The translations under genes were made by a program, and so were the position numbers. The notes under the pieces are model-generated. The model did no database searches and had not been told where the DNA came from. It was given only the letters and a program-made list of their open reading frames with translations. Of a stretch of DNA of 64,000 bases, positions 18,585 through 27,245 are shown in pieces; position 1 is the stretch's first letter; every line of letters begins with the position of its first letter. The stretch lies in the NCBI RefSeq assembly GCF_004217445.1, contig NZ_SHKX01000011.1:431260-495259 (forward strand), written 5' to 3'. The DNA is from Fluviicoccus keumensis. GTDB lineage: Bacteria > Pseudomonadota > Gammaproteobacteria > Pseudomonadales > Moraxellaceae.

Positions 18585-18814
18585 TGCTGCTGTTTCTGGT
18601 TTCTTTTGCCGTGATCATGTTGATGATCGGCCTGATGGCCGTTGGCGTTTGGCTGGGTAAGCGAGCGCCACTCAAGGGAACCTGCGGCGGCCTGAACCGC
18701 TTTACCGGCGACAAGGAGTGCCCGGTTTGCGGCGGTGATGCCGCCAAGTGTGATAGCGCCGAATCGGCAGAAAAGACGGCATCGGGTGATGATGTCGGTC
18801 AGTGGAAGCCGTGA
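18584..18814 (+). CDS. nqrM: Na+-NQR maturation protein NqrM
   Basis: A 76-residue protein: one N-terminal membrane helix (about 1-24) and a short domain with four cysteines (Cys34, Cys46, Cys49, Cys56) in the pattern TCGG...CPVCGG...C. NqrM is needed to insert iron into the NqrD/NqrE site. The ATG at 18584 overlaps the apbE stop (GTGATG) with GGGGAG eight bases upstream; a GTG at 18581 is the alternative. The gene ends one base before the convergent GDPD gene. Confidence 0.93.
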   Translation: MLLFLVSFAVIMLMIGLMAVGVWLGKRAPLKGTCGGLNRFTGDKECPVCGGDAAKCDSAESAEKTASGDDVGQWKP

Positions 18815-18815
18815 T

Positions 18816-19556
18816 TCAGGCCAGCACGCGCCTGGCCAGTTGCGGGTAATCGGTAATGATGCTATCCACACCCATGTCGCGCAGCTTCAGCATGGTTTCC
18901 GGATCATTCACCGTCCACGTGGAAACCCTTAATCCGGCAGCGTGAGCCCGGCGTATCAGTTCCGGCGTGCACAGGGAAAAGTGCGGACCGATGCTCACGC
19001 AACCCAACGCCAAGGCAGCGGCGGTCACGTCATCGGAGTAGTCCTTTTCCACCAGCAGCCCGCGCGGCAACGACGGGGCGGCGTCACGAATCCTTTCCAG
19101 ATACGACACATTGAACGAGGTTGTGACAGCCCGTCGCCCAAAGGGTTTCGCCATCTCCGGAAGCAGGCGCACAACCGTGGCGACATCGGCTTCAGCGGCG
19201 GCCTTGACCTCCAGTTGCAAGTGGGTGAAATCCGCCAGAACCGCCAGGACCTCCTGAAGTTGCGGAACGCCGTCAGATTCCGGCCAGTCAGCGGGGTGGC
19301 CGGAAGCATCCGGGAACTGACGGTGATGGCAGGCATCCAGACGGGCGAGCTGCGGAGCGGTAAAGGCGGAGAGGGGACCGGAGCCAGAGGTGGTGCGGTC
19401 CACCGAGTTGTCGTGAATCACAACCAGAGCGCCGTCACCGGCAACCTGGATATCAAATTCAACGGCGCGAAAACCGGATTGATACAGGTGTCTGAAACCG
19501 CTGAGGGTGTTTTCCGGGGCCTCGCCGCGCGCGCCCCGGTGACCGGCAATTTCCAA
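18816..19556 (-). CDS. Glycerophosphodiester phosphodiesterase (GDPD family)
   Basis: A 246-residue cytoplasmic TIM-barrel enzyme that cleaves glycerophosphodiesters to glycerol 3-phosphate and an alcohol. HRGARGEAPENTL (6-18) and the EFDIQ...VVIHDNSVDRTT segment give the metal and catalytic residues (HR, E..T, E.D, H). The C-terminus TWTVNDPETMLKLRDMGVDSIITDYP is family typical. There is no ATG: the first possible start after the in-frame TAA of the upstream gene is TTG at 19556, one codon later. Translation is therefore probably by termination-reinitiation. UgpQ-type by size. Confidence 0.88.
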   Translation of the reverse strand: MEIAGHRGARGEAPENTLSGFRHLYQSGFRAVEFDIQVAGDGALVVIHDNSVDRTTSGSGPLSAFTAPQLARLDACHHRQFPDASGHPADWPESDGVPQLQEVLAVLADFTHLQLEVKAAAEADVATVVRLLPEMAKPFGRRAVTTSFNVSYLERIRDAAPSLPRGLLVEKDYSDDVTAAALALGCVSIGPHFSLCTPELIRRAHAAGLRVSTWTVNDPETMLKLRDMGVDSIITDYPQLARRVLA

Positions 19557-19559
19557 GGA

Positions 19560-19871
19560 TTACTTGACGTCGACGCTGAGTGAGGCTTCGCCCTTGCCGG
19601 ATGTGGCGGCCGGAGCGGCAGCGGGAGTCGCCGACGGGGCGGATTCGTTCTTGACGACCATGCTGTGCACCACATGCTTGTATTCAAAAACGACGGTGAA
19701 ATCCTTGTAAACCCAGCGGGTAATGGGGGGCTTGCCGATCGTCGCGGACTTCTGCAGGGGCGCGCCAAACTGCTTTTGTACGGCGGTCATGCTCATGCCT
19801 TGGGCGGGCATATCGGCGGCCATGACGGCGTTGGACAGAAACAATGCACTCAGGAACAGCCAGTTTTTCAT
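19560..19871 (-). CDS. Small periplasmic protein, BamE/SmpA-like fold suggested
   Basis: A 103-residue protein with a signal peptide (1-20, ending AVMAA). The segment MSMTAVQKQFGAPLQK, followed by a conserved Trp and beta strands (RWVYKDFTVVFEYKHVVHSMV), resembles the BamE/SmpA/OmlA helix-helix-beta3 fold, but the lipobox Cys of those proteins is absent. The C-terminus is Ala/Pro-rich. The start at 19871 has GGAG upstream. It shares frame with and directly precedes the GDPD gene and is divergent from a TetR gene. Confidence 0.7.
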   Translation of the reverse strand: MKNWLFLSALFLSNAVMAADMPAQGMSMTAVQKQFGAPLQKSATIGKPPITRWVYKDFTVVFEYKHVVHSMVVKNESAPSATPAAAPAATSGKGEASLSVDVK

Positions 19872-19885
19872 GTCGCGCTCCGGCG

Positions 19886-19910
19886 AATATGTTATATTTT
19901 CAGTCATATT
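19886..19910. promoter_or_regulatory. Possible operator between the TetR gene and the small periplasmic gene
   Basis: An inverted repeat AATATG / CATATT with a 13-base spacer lies 15-40 bases upstream of the minus-strand gene start and 106 bases before the TetR start. The region is AT-rich. A link to the TetR protein is a guess. Confidence 0.25.
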
Positions 19911-20015
19911 AGAGAGTTAGCCGCATTAATTCAAGAACCGTCAAGGTCTGTATGCGTGCTGGCTGTTTTGGCGGGATTTCCTGTCCCCTTTATTCTTTCT
20001 CCAGGCCGGAAAGAT

Positions 20016-20711
20016 ATGTCTGCCAATACCACTAGCCGGGGCGCGAAGGTCGCGTACCACGGCCGCAAGCCCGCTCGGGAAAGCAGCGAGCAACGCCGGG
20101 TCGCCATCCTCCAGGCCGCCTTGCGCGTCATGGTCCGCGACGGTGTCCGCGGGGTACGCCATCGCGCCGTGGCTCAGGAAGCCGGCGTCCCGTTGTCCGC
20201 CACGACCTACTATTTCAAGGATATCCATGACCTGCTGGCCGATGCGCTGACGCTCTACGCCCGCGATGTCATGGAAAATGTGGTTAACCCGTTTTGGGTG
20301 AAGGTTCGGGAATGGCTGTTCGTGACCTTCCCGCTGTATTCCGGAACCGATATCCGCGCACAATTGCCGCAAATTGCCGACTTCGCGGTAAGCCATGCCG
20401 TTGATGACATTATCGACCGTCTGACCAATCACCGCGAACGGCTGATGGTCGAGCAATCCTTCTGGTACGCCATTCTCCAGGATGAACGCCTGCATTCGCT
20501 GGGGCTGGATTACAGCATGGCCGTACTGCGCGACGCGACGCAGATGCTGACCTTCATCGGAGTCGAACAGCCCGCCAATGCCGCGCGATTGATCCTGATG
20601 ACCATCAAGCAGCTGGAAGTGGAAGGTTTGCTGAAGCCGCTGGAAACACTGGACCGCGAGGCCATGAAGCGTCTGTTGATGTACCAGGTGCGCGCCATCT
20701 GCAAGATTTGA
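20016..20711 (+). CDS. TetR/AcrR family transcriptional regulator
   Basis: A 231-residue protein with an N-terminal helix-turn-helix (about 25-72): RRVAILQAALRVMVRDGVRG, then RHRAVAQEAGVPLSATTYYF, the classical TetR recognition region with the YYFKD helix end. The C-terminal ligand domain has no recognisable class. The start at 20016 has GGAAAG upstream; a longer in-frame extension was rejected as it crosses the divergent gene. It may control itself or the divergent small periplasmic/GDPD pair. Followed by a strong terminator. Confidence 0.85.
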   Translation: MSANTTSRGAKVAYHGRKPARESSEQRRVAILQAALRVMVRDGVRGVRHRAVAQEAGVPLSATTYYFKDIHDLLADALTLYARDVMENVVNPFWVKVREWLFVTFPLYSGTDIRAQLPQIADFAVSHAVDDIIDRLTNHRERLMVEQSFWYAILQDERLHSLGLDYSMAVLRDATQMLTFIGVEQPANAARLILMTIKQLEVEGLLKPLETLDREAMKRLLMYQVRAICKI

Positions 20712-20733
20712 GGGCGTCATTCGCATTGTCAGG

Positions 20734-20757
20734 GCCCGGCCAGCGCCGGGCTTTTTT
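20734..20757 (+). terminator. Intrinsic terminator after the TetR gene
   Basis: Stem GCCCGGC / GCCGGGC (20734-20740, 20745-20751), loop CAGC, followed directly by six T. Confidence 0.9.
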
Positions 20758-20771
20758 ACGGGTTTTTCGGA

Positions 20772-21494
20772 ATGGATATGTCGCAATTTTCTCCGGAACA
20801 GCAGGAAATCCTGAATCGCGTCCAGTTGGTGGACGAGTGGAAGCAGCCCTTGGCTCAGGCCTTTTTGTCTCCTTACATGACGGCGCTGCGCCAGTTTCTC
20901 GCCGAAGAGCGCCGGCAAGGCAAAACCATTTTTCCTCCGCCCGCCGAATACTTCAACGCCCTGAATACGACACCGTTGTCCCAAGTGAAGGTGGTGATTC
21001 TGGGCCAGGATCCTTATCACGGCCCCGGTCAGGCGCATGGTTTGTGTTTTTCCGTGCGCAAGGGCGTGCCTGCGCCGCCCTCGTTGCAAAACGTCTTTCG
21101 CGAAATCCATATGGATCTGGGCATTCCGCCGTCGCGTCATGGCGAGCTGACCCACTGGGCGGAGCAAGGAGTACTGTTGCTCAACAGTGTGCTGACCGTT
21201 GAAGCCGGCAATGCCGCGTCCCATCAGGGGCGCGGCTGGGAACAGTTTACGGATGAGGTGGTGCGGGTGCTGAACGATCAGGGGGATCACCTGGTGTTCC
21301 TGCTGTGGGGAAGTTACGCCCAGCGCAAGGGCCAGATCATCAACCCGGAGAAACACCTGGTGTTGAAAGCCACTCATCCGTCACCCATGGCGGCGAATCG
21401 CGGCGGCTTTTTCGGATGCCGTCATTTCTCGCAGGCCAACGCCTGGCTGGAAAAGCACGGTCGCCAGCCGATTGATTGGGCGTTGCCGGCATGA
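20772..21494 (+). CDS. ung: Uracil-DNA glycosylase, family 1
   Basis: A 240-residue base-excision repair enzyme that removes uracil from DNA. The water-activating motif GQDPYHGP (78-85) and the C-terminal HPSPMAANRGGFFGCRHF segment are family-1 signatures, along with LLLNSVLTVE and the LLWGSYAQ stretch. ATG at 20772 or 20778 could be used; both lack a strong ribosome site. The stop overlaps the next start (ATGA), so the downstream gene is probably co-translated. Confidence 0.97.
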   Translation: MDMSQFSPEQQEILNRVQLVDEWKQPLAQAFLSPYMTALRQFLAEERRQGKTIFPPPAEYFNALNTTPLSQVKVVILGQDPYHGPGQAHGLCFSVRKGVPAPPSLQNVFREIHMDLGIPPSRHGELTHWAEQGVLLLNSVLTVEAGNAASHQGRGWEQFTDEVVRVLNDQGDHLVFLLWGSYAQRKGQIINPEKHLVLKATHPSPMAANRGGFFGCRHFSQANAWLEKHGRQPIDWALPA

Positions 21495-22606
21495 GTCAGG
21501 ATACTTGGGTCATTTTTGACGAAATCGCGGGGGCGGATGGCCATCGCATCGGGGTGGCCTGCATCAACAGCGAAAAGACGCTGAACGCCCTGAATATCCC
21601 GATCATTGCCCGGCTGCTGCCGCAATTGCGCGCTTGGGCGCTGGATGACGGTATTGCGGCGGTATTCCTGCATGCGGCGGGTGAAAAGGCCTTCTGCGCC
21701 GGTGGCGATGTCAAATCCATCTGTGTGGCCGTCCGCGCCAATGGCGTGGAGGATTCAACGGCCTTCGATCTGTTTTCGCAAGAATACCGGCTGGATTTCC
21801 TGATCCATGATTATCCCAAGCCATTGATTGTGTGGGGCACGGGTTATGTCATGGGCGGCGGTATCGGCCTGCTTTGTGGCGCGTCGCACAGGATAGTGAC
21901 CGAGACATCACGATTGGCAATGCCGGAAATCACCATCGGCCTATATCCGGATGTCGGGGGCTCCTGGTTCCTGGCGCGTCTGGGCAAGATCGGTCTTTTC
22001 CTTGGCATGACCGGAGCGATGATCAATGCGGCTGACGCCCTCGCCACCGGATTCGCCACCCAGGCCGTTGCCGCCGGTAAGCGGCACGAGGTTCTGACGG
22101 CGCTGGCCGCGTTGAGCTGGGGTAGTCCTGAATCCCGCCATGATCAGGTCAGCGCCTTACTGGATGGTTTCGCCCTGACCGATCTCGCGGCAGGGCATAT
22201 TGAACAGGCCGGGGCTGAGTTGAGCGAACGCCTGCAAGGCGAAGAACTGGCGGATTTATATGCCGCCCTGACCGCGCCCAGCGCCAATCCGTGGCTGGAC
22301 AAGGCCGCGAGAACGCTGAAGGCCGGTTCTCCCACCAGCGCTGCGCTGATTTATCGGCAATGGCAAAACGGCAGCCGCATGAGCCTGGCGGACACCTTCC
22401 GGCAGGAGCTGATCCTGTCGGTGCAATGCGCCCGCCATCCGGATTTTATTGAGGGCGTCCGCGCCTTGCTGGTAGACAAGGACCAGCAACCGCGCTGGCA
22501 TCCGGCGACGCTTGCCGAGGTCAGCCAGGCATGGCTGGACGGACATTATGCGGCACCCTGGCAAGGCCGGCATCCCTTGTCAGATCTTGAAAACTGGCAG
22601 GGGTGA
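21491..22606 (+). CDS. 3-hydroxyisobutyryl-CoA hydrolase-like enzyme (enoyl-CoA hydratase family)
   Basis: A 371-residue crotonase-fold protein of the HIBCH subgroup, which hydrolyses 3-hydroxyisobutyryl-CoA in valine breakdown. AFCAGGDVKS gives the oxyanion hole; GYVMGGGIGLLCGASHRIVTE and MPEITIGLYPDVGGSW carry the catalytic Glu and Asp of the subgroup. The extra 100 or so residues at the C-terminus separate it from ordinary hydratases. The start overlaps the ung stop. No other valine-degradation gene is near, so its substrate is uncertain. Confidence 0.82.
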   Translation: MSQDTWVIFDEIAGADGHRIGVACINSEKTLNALNIPIIARLLPQLRAWALDDGIAAVFLHAAGEKAFCAGGDVKSICVAVRANGVEDSTAFDLFSQEYRLDFLIHDYPKPLIVWGTGYVMGGGIGLLCGASHRIVTETSRLAMPEITIGLYPDVGGSWFLARLGKIGLFLGMTGAMINAADALATGFATQAVAAGKRHEVLTALAALSWGSPESRHDQVSALLDGFALTDLAAGHIEQAGAELSERLQGEELADLYAALTAPSANPWLDKAARTLKAGSPTSAALIYRQWQNGSRMSLADTFRQELILSVQCARHPDFIEGVRALLVDKDQQPRWHPATLAEVSQAWLDGHYAAPWQGRHPLSDLENWQG

Positions 22607-22609
22607 ATC

Positions 22610-23224
22610 ATGTCTCTTTATGGCGATTATATTTTTCCGCATGTGCTGGATTTTGCGACGCGGCCATTTTGGCCACAGCGAAAGGAAGTCATTGCCGAAG
22701 CTTGGGGACGGGTGCTGGAAATCGGCATTGGCGCCGGGGCCAACCTTCCGCATTATAGCCGCGATGTCACTGAAATCGTCGGGATTGAACCTGACGCCGC
22801 CATGCTGGATCGCGCCCGCAAGACGGCGGCGGGGCTGTCGCTCGCAGCACCGCTGACGCTGGCGGTGGGCGACGCCCAAGCGCTCGATTTTCCCGATGAA
22901 AGTTTCGATACGGTCCTGATGTGCCTGGTGTTGTGCACTATCCCCGATCCCTTGAAGGCCTTGCAGGAGGCGCGGCGGGTGTTGAAGCCGGGCGGACAGG
23001 TCATTTTCCTGGAACATGTGCGCTCGCCGGATGCGGCCGTGGCGCGCTGGCAGGACCGGCTGACTCCAGCGTGGAAAGTCCTGGGTTGCGGCTGCCATCT
23101 GAACCGCGATACGGCGGCCACCTTCAAGGAGGCCGGATTCCGCTTTCACCGCATCCGCCGCTACGAACACCCGAAGATGATGCGTCTGGGCAGCGCCATC
23201 ATTCAGGGTATCGCCCTGAAGTAA
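22610..23224 (+). CDS. Class I SAM-dependent methyltransferase
   Basis: A 204-residue protein with a complete Rossmann methyltransferase core: VLEIGIGAGANLPHY (motif I), GIEPDAAMLDRA (acidic loop), ESFDTVLMCLVLCTIPDP (motif post-I/II) and LKPGGQVIFLEHVRSP. It resembles UbiE/Methyltransf_11 and the phosphatidylethanolamine methyltransferase-like group, but the substrate cannot be assigned. It starts three bases after the previous stop, so it is likely in the ung operon, and ends one base before convergent ygfZ. Confidence 0.82.
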   Translation: MSLYGDYIFPHVLDFATRPFWPQRKEVIAEAWGRVLEIGIGAGANLPHYSRDVTEIVGIEPDAAMLDRARKTAAGLSLAAPLTLAVGDAQALDFPDESFDTVLMCLVLCTIPDPLKALQEARRVLKPGGQVIFLEHVRSPDAAVARWQDRLTPAWKVLGCGCHLNRDTAATFKEAGFRFHRIRRYEHPKMMRLGSAIIQGIALK

Positions 23225-23225
23225 T

Positions 23226-24197
23226 TCACTCGCGCGGCTCAATGGCGTAGGGCAAGTCCAGTACCGTCAGTGCAGCGGCGGGCTGGTCGGCCGGATGCAG
23301 TCCGGACAAGTCGTCATGACGGGCCACCGCCAGCAATTCGAACCGGTGGCTGTCCGCCCGCGCGGCAAGAATGACGTGTCCGGCGGTCTGGCCTTTCTCA
23401 TTGCAGATGGCGGAACCGATCGCCGGCGGCAACATGCTGTCGACACTGAACCGATGCGCCCACTGCTTCAGCTTGCCGCGGAAATAGAGGCGTGCAACGA
23501 TTTCCTGGCCTGTATAACAGCCCTTGTTGTAACTGATGCCCTGATGCACCTGCAGGTTGAGTTCCTGGGGCTGGAACAACTCGGCCGCACCGGCGAGCAC
23601 TTGGCATTCTCCGGCGCGAATCTGGGCCAGACGCCAATCGTTAATGTCGCCAACCGCTGCGTCGGCGGACAGTTTTGCCCAAAGTTCCGAAAGTATTCCC
23701 GCATCCGCCAGCACCAGATAGCGTCCTGCGCCGGGCAGCCGCACGATCGCGGTTTTGTCATCGCCCCAAACCTGTCCCTCGCCGTCGGGCAATGAACCGA
23801 AATGCTGTGCAACCCAGGCATCGGCGCCCTGACCCACGATGCCGAAAACGGCGGTGTCCGGGGTCGCCAATTGCGCCTTGGAGAATATGATGTATTTCTT
23901 CAAGGTGGCGTGCAGGCTGTCCAGCAGAGCGCCGTCCGTCACAAGCTGGTAGCTGTCACGCCAGAACAGCGCCCGGTAACTGACCGTCGCCCGTCCTTTC
24001 AGGTTGCACAGGCAACCGGGGCGGGCGGTTGATGCATTCACGTCACGAAAATCGGTTGTGGTCTGTCCTTGCAGGAATTTTTCACTGTCCGGGCCGGTGA
24101 CTGTCAGCACCGATTCACCGGGGAGGGGAATCAGCTTCACAGGAGCATCGCTTCCGGTTGCGGGATTGACGGGTAGGAAGGACCAGAGGGCGGACAT
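23226..24197 (-). CDS. ygfZ: tRNA-modifying/Fe-S repair folate-binding protein YgfZ
   Basis: A 323-residue cytoplasmic protein with a GcvT-like fold. The diagnostic KGCYTGQE motif is at residues 225-232, with the conserved Cys227. YgfZ supports tetrahydrofolate-dependent maintenance of Fe-S enzymes such as MiaB. The start at 24197 (MSALWSF) is chosen; the 21-residue in-frame extension upstream looks non-coding. It is divergent from sdhE with about 100 bp between, the arrangement seen in many proteobacteria. Confidence 0.92.
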   Translation of the reverse strand: MSALWSFLPVNPATGSDAPVKLIPLPGESVLTVTGPDSEKFLQGQTTTDFRDVNASTARPGCLCNLKGRATVSYRALFWRDSYQLVTDGALLDSLHATLKKYIIFSKAQLATPDTAVFGIVGQGADAWVAQHFGSLPDGEGQVWGDDKTAIVRLPGAGRYLVLADAGILSELWAKLSADAAVGDINDWRLAQIRAGECQVLAGAAELFQPQELNLQVHQGISYNKGCYTGQEIVARLYFRGKLKQWAHRFSVDSMLPPAIGSAICNEKGQTAGHVILAARADSHRFELLAVARHDDLSGLHPADQPAAALTVLDLPYAIEPRE

Positions 24198-24300
24198 GAT
24201 GCGAACCTCGATTGAGAACGGAATGCCCCTGAAATATGGGGTCGCGGCAGGCAAAAGCAAGGATTCAGGGTAGAATAATCAATCGCTTGTTGGATGTGAA

Positions 24301-24564
24301 ATGATTATGCGCGAACTGACCACTGAAGAACGCAAGCTGTTCTGGCATGCCCGCCGCGGCCTGAAGGAGCTGGATGTCTTCTTCGAACCCTTCATGCAGC
24401 AGCATTACCTGCAACTGCCCGAGAACGAACAGCAGATGGTGTTCAAATTGATGGCCTGTGAAGACCCGGACCTGTTGTCGTGGGTCATGGGCTATGAACA
24501 TCCCGCCGATCCCGATATCGCCCACATCATCAAGGTCATCCATGAGCGCGTGGGACCTCAATAG
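24301..24564 (+). CDS. sdhE: Succinate dehydrogenase flavinylation factor SdhE
   Basis: An 87-residue helical protein that promotes covalent FAD attachment to SdhA. The RGxxE motif is present as RGLKE (19-23), followed by the conserved FFEPFM and the C-terminal helix DPDLLSWVMG. Start at ATG 24301 (GGAT 8 bases upstream) or ATG 24307. It overlaps ygfX by 23 bases. The succinate dehydrogenase genes themselves are not in the window. Confidence 0.94.
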   Translation: MIMRELTTEERKLFWHARRGLKELDVFFEPFMQQHYLQLPENEQQMVFKLMACEDPDLLSWVMGYEHPADPDIAHIIKVIHERVGPQ

Positions 24565-24958
24565 TCCGGTCACTCCGTCAAGGGTCCGTCTTCAAATCCG
24601 GATGGCCGGTTATCTGGCGGCCGGTGCGGCGATTTGGCTGGCCGTCATGCCCCTCGCTGTGCAGATTGGTCTGTCGGTGTTGCTGGCCATTCTGGCGGGT
24701 GTGGCGATGCTGCGTGGTCGCGCGGCGGCGGAACCTGTCCGTGAGTTAAGCTGGATCGGCGATCAGGCATCGCTGGTGCTGGCGAATGGCCAACGGGTGC
24801 GCGTGCAGTGGACGGGTGTTGCGGTGTGGCGTTATCTGGTGGTGCTCAAATTCCGCGCCACCGATATTGAATGGACCGACGAGTTGGTCCTGTTGCCGGA
24901 CTCCATTCCGGCACAGGACTTCAGGCGTCTCAAGGTACGCTTGCTGGCGAGCGGCTGA
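24542..24958 (+). CDS. ygfX: YgfX/CptA-like membrane protein
   Basis: A 138-residue protein with two hydrophobic segments near the N-terminus (about 22-55), followed by a soluble beta-rich tail (VLANGQRVRVQW...VLLPDSIPAQDFRRLKVRL). The size, topology and the DSIPAQDFRRLKVRL end match the YgfX family, which is nearly always encoded right after sdhE, as here. It ends where convergent nadB ends, with no spacer. Whether YgfX acts as a toxin, as proposed in E. coli, is uncertain. Confidence 0.85.
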   Translation: MSAWDLNSPVTPSRVRLQIRMAGYLAAGAAIWLAVMPLAVQIGLSVLLAILAGVAMLRGRAAAEPVRELSWIGDQASLVLANGQRVRVQWTGVAVWRYLVVLKFRATDIEWTDELVLLPDSIPAQDFRRLKVRLLASG

Positions 24959-26572
24959 TCAGCCGACTTCCGGGCGGCTGACCTCGAATTGCGGCGGCGT
25001 CAGGATCGTATCACGCACCACCGGATCCATCTCCGGATAGTCCAGCGTGTAATGCAGACCACGCGACTCATGCCGCGCCAGCGCCGACCGGATGATCAAT
25101 TCCCCGACCAGCACCAGGTTACGCAACTCCAGCAGGTTGTTGGAGATGCGGTAATTGCTGTAGTACTCCTGAATCTCGCTTTGCAGCAGTTCCACGCGAT
25201 GCAGCGCGCGCTCCAGCCGCTTGTTGGTGCGAACGATGCCGACATAATCCCACATGAACCGGCGCAATTCTTCCCAGTTATGCAGGATCACCACGTCTTC
25301 ATCCGGGTTGCGCACCATGGATTCATCCCAGTCCGGGCATGTCGGGGAGGGAGGGGTGATCGCCAGCTTGGATTCGATGTCCTGAGCCGCCGACATGGCG
25401 AAGACAAAGCATTCCAGCAGCGAGTTGCTGGCCATGCGGTTGGCGCCGTGCAGGCCGGTAAAAGAGGTTTCGCCGATCGCGTAGAGATTCTCGACATCGG
25501 TCTGGCCCTTCAGGTTGACCTTGACGCCGCCGCAGGTGTAGTGGGCGGCGGGGACGACAGGAATCAGGTCCTTGGTGATGTCGATACCGAACTCTTTCAG
25601 CCGTTCATACAGCGTCGGGAAGTGATGGATAACGAAATCGGCCGGTTTGTGGGTAATGTCCAGATATACGCAGCGCAGGCCGAGGCGCTTCATTTCATAG
25701 TCAATGGCGCGGGCCACGATATCACGCGGGGCCAGTTCGGCGCGTTCATCAAAGCGCGGCATGAAGCGCTCGCCATCCGGCAAACGCAGGTAAGCGCCTT
25801 CACCGCGCATTGCCTCGGTAATCAGGAAGGAGCGGGCTTCCGGGTGATACAGGCAGGTCGGGTGAAACTGGTTGAACTCCATGTTGCCCACGCGGCAACC
25901 GGCGCGCCAGGCCATCGCGATTCCGTCGCCGGTAGCGATGTCGGGGTTGCTGGTGTAAAGGTAGGCCTTGCTGGCGCCGCCGCAAGCCAGAATCACGAAT
26001 CGGGCGCGGAATGTCTCGACCCGGCCGCTGGTCTTGTTCAGCACATAGGCGCCAACCACGCGGTTGGGTCCAGGCTGGCCCAGTTTGCCGGTAGTGATGA
26101 CATCGACCGCCACCCGGTTCTCCAGCAGCGCGACATGGCGAGACTCCTTGACCCGGCTCACCAGCGTTGTGGAGATGGCGTAACCGGTGGCATCCGCGGC
26201 ATGGATGATGCGGCGGTGGGAATGGCCGCCTTCGCGCGTCAGGTGCAACTGGTCGGCCTCGTCCAGCGTAAAGCGCACGCCCTGATTGATCAGCCAGCGG
26301 ATTGCGTCCGGACCGTTTTCCACGGTAAAGGCTACCGCATCCTCATGGCAAAGACCGGCGCCCGCAATCAGGGTGTCTTGCACATGACTGTCGGTGGAAT
26401 CGGTTTCATCCAGAACCGCGGCGACGCCGCCCTGGGCATAATAGGTGCTGGCTTCGGTCAGCTCGGCCTTGGACAGCACGGCGACTTTCAGGGTGTCGGG
26501 CAGTTTCAGGGCGAGGGTCAGGCCGGCAGCGCCGCTGCCGACGATCAGCACGTCGTATTCGAATTGGCTCAT
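24959..26572 (-). CDS. nadB: L-aspartate oxidase
   Basis: A 537-residue flavoenzyme that oxidises L-aspartate to iminoaspartate, the first step of de novo NAD synthesis. The FAD-binding GSGAAGLTLAL is near residue 13; the SMAQGG-type region is STYYAQGGVAAVL, and the HPTC and HGANRMASNSLLE motifs of the succinate dehydrogenase/NadB flavoprotein family are present. The length matches E. coli NadB. The start at 26572 is preferred; an in-frame ATG at 26593 adds seven residues. Divergent from rseC. Confidence 0.95.
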   Translation of the reverse strand: MSQFEYDVLIVGSGAAGLTLALKLPDTLKVAVLSKAELTEASTYYAQGGVAAVLDETDSTDSHVQDTLIAGAGLCHEDAVAFTVENGPDAIRWLINQGVRFTLDEADQLHLTREGGHSHRRIIHAADATGYAISTTLVSRVKESRHVALLENRVAVDVITTGKLGQPGPNRVVGAYVLNKTSGRVETFRARFVILACGGASKAYLYTSNPDIATGDGIAMAWRAGCRVGNMEFNQFHPTCLYHPEARSFLITEAMRGEGAYLRLPDGERFMPRFDERAELAPRDIVARAIDYEMKRLGLRCVYLDITHKPADFVIHHFPTLYERLKEFGIDITKDLIPVVPAAHYTCGGVKVNLKGQTDVENLYAIGETSFTGLHGANRMASNSLLECFVFAMSAAQDIESKLAITPPSPTCPDWDESMVRNPDEDVVILHNWEELRRFMWDYVGIVRTNKRLERALHRVELLQSEIQEYYSNYRISNNLLELRNLVLVGELIIRSALARHESRGLHYTLDYPEMDPVVRDTILTPPQFEVSRPEVG

Positions 26573-26692
26573 GGACTTGTCAGTGTCTGTCATGAAATTG
26601 ACTCGCGCAGAGTATAGGGCAAGCATATGCTCGGTCATAGCACAATGCGGGCCAATGTCTCTACAATGGAACAACCTGCTTGGAGAGTGAGC

Positions 26693-27124
26693 ATGCTGGA
26701 AGAAACCGGGACGGTCGTCGGCATTGAAGAGGAAGGCCGGGTGAGGGTCGCCACCCGGCGGCAGCGCGCCTGCGGAGGTTGTCAGGGCGAAAATTCCTGT
26801 GGCGCCGGATATTTCGCCGGACAGGCCGCGCCTGCGCACATCATTGAAGCCCGAGCCAACGGTTACCGGCTGTCTCCGGGTGACGAAGTTGTGCTGGCGA
26901 TTGAACAGCGCGTGATCTGGACGGCGCTGCTGCTGCTGTATGTGCAACCGATACTGTTGCTGGCGCTTGGCGGTGTGCTGGGGCAATTGGCGGCGGGTGA
27001 GTCCGGAGCCGTCATCGGAGCCATCGGCGGGTTGGCGGCGGGGTTGCTGTTGGCCCGGTGCGGGTCTTCCCAACAACAGCAAGACAAATATTTACCGATT
27101 GTTATCAAAAGGGCTTCGTCTTAA
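26693..27124 (+). CDS. rseC: RseC/MucC family SoxR-reducing-system protein
   Basis: A 143-residue inner-membrane protein. The N-terminal cytoplasmic part has the cysteine cluster CGGCQGENSCG (Cys27, Cys30, Cys36); two membrane helices follow (about 75-95 and 100-120). The start at 26693 has GGAGAG upstream. In most relatives rseC lies after rpoE-rseA-rseB downstream of nadB; here it sits next to nadB but divergently, and those three genes are missing. MucD follows after 121 bp, as in the algU-mucABCD arrangement. Confidence 0.9.
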   Translation: MLEETGTVVGIEEEGRVRVATRRQRACGGCQGENSCGAGYFAGQAAPAHIIEARANGYRLSPGDEVVLAIEQRVIWTALLLLYVQPILLLALGGVLGQLAAGESGAVIGAIGGLAAGLLLARCGSSQQQQDKYLPIVIKRASS

Positions 27125-27245
27125 CAAAAGCCTCATGGCAAGCCCGAGCAGGACTGAATACCGTAACGTGGTCCATTCATTCCTACCGGCAGCAGCCTGA
27201 AGAGCAGCGCCGCCTGCCGGTTTTACAATCGGGAGAACAACAAGC

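Noticed and set aside
24265..24573. 102-codon minus-strand frame opposite sdhE
   Set aside because: Antisense shadow of sdhE, which carries the RGxxE motif.
26573..27082. Long N-terminal extension of nadB
   Set aside because: It would overlap rseC entirely and shows no flavoprotein features; the NadB N-terminus starts at MSQFEYD.
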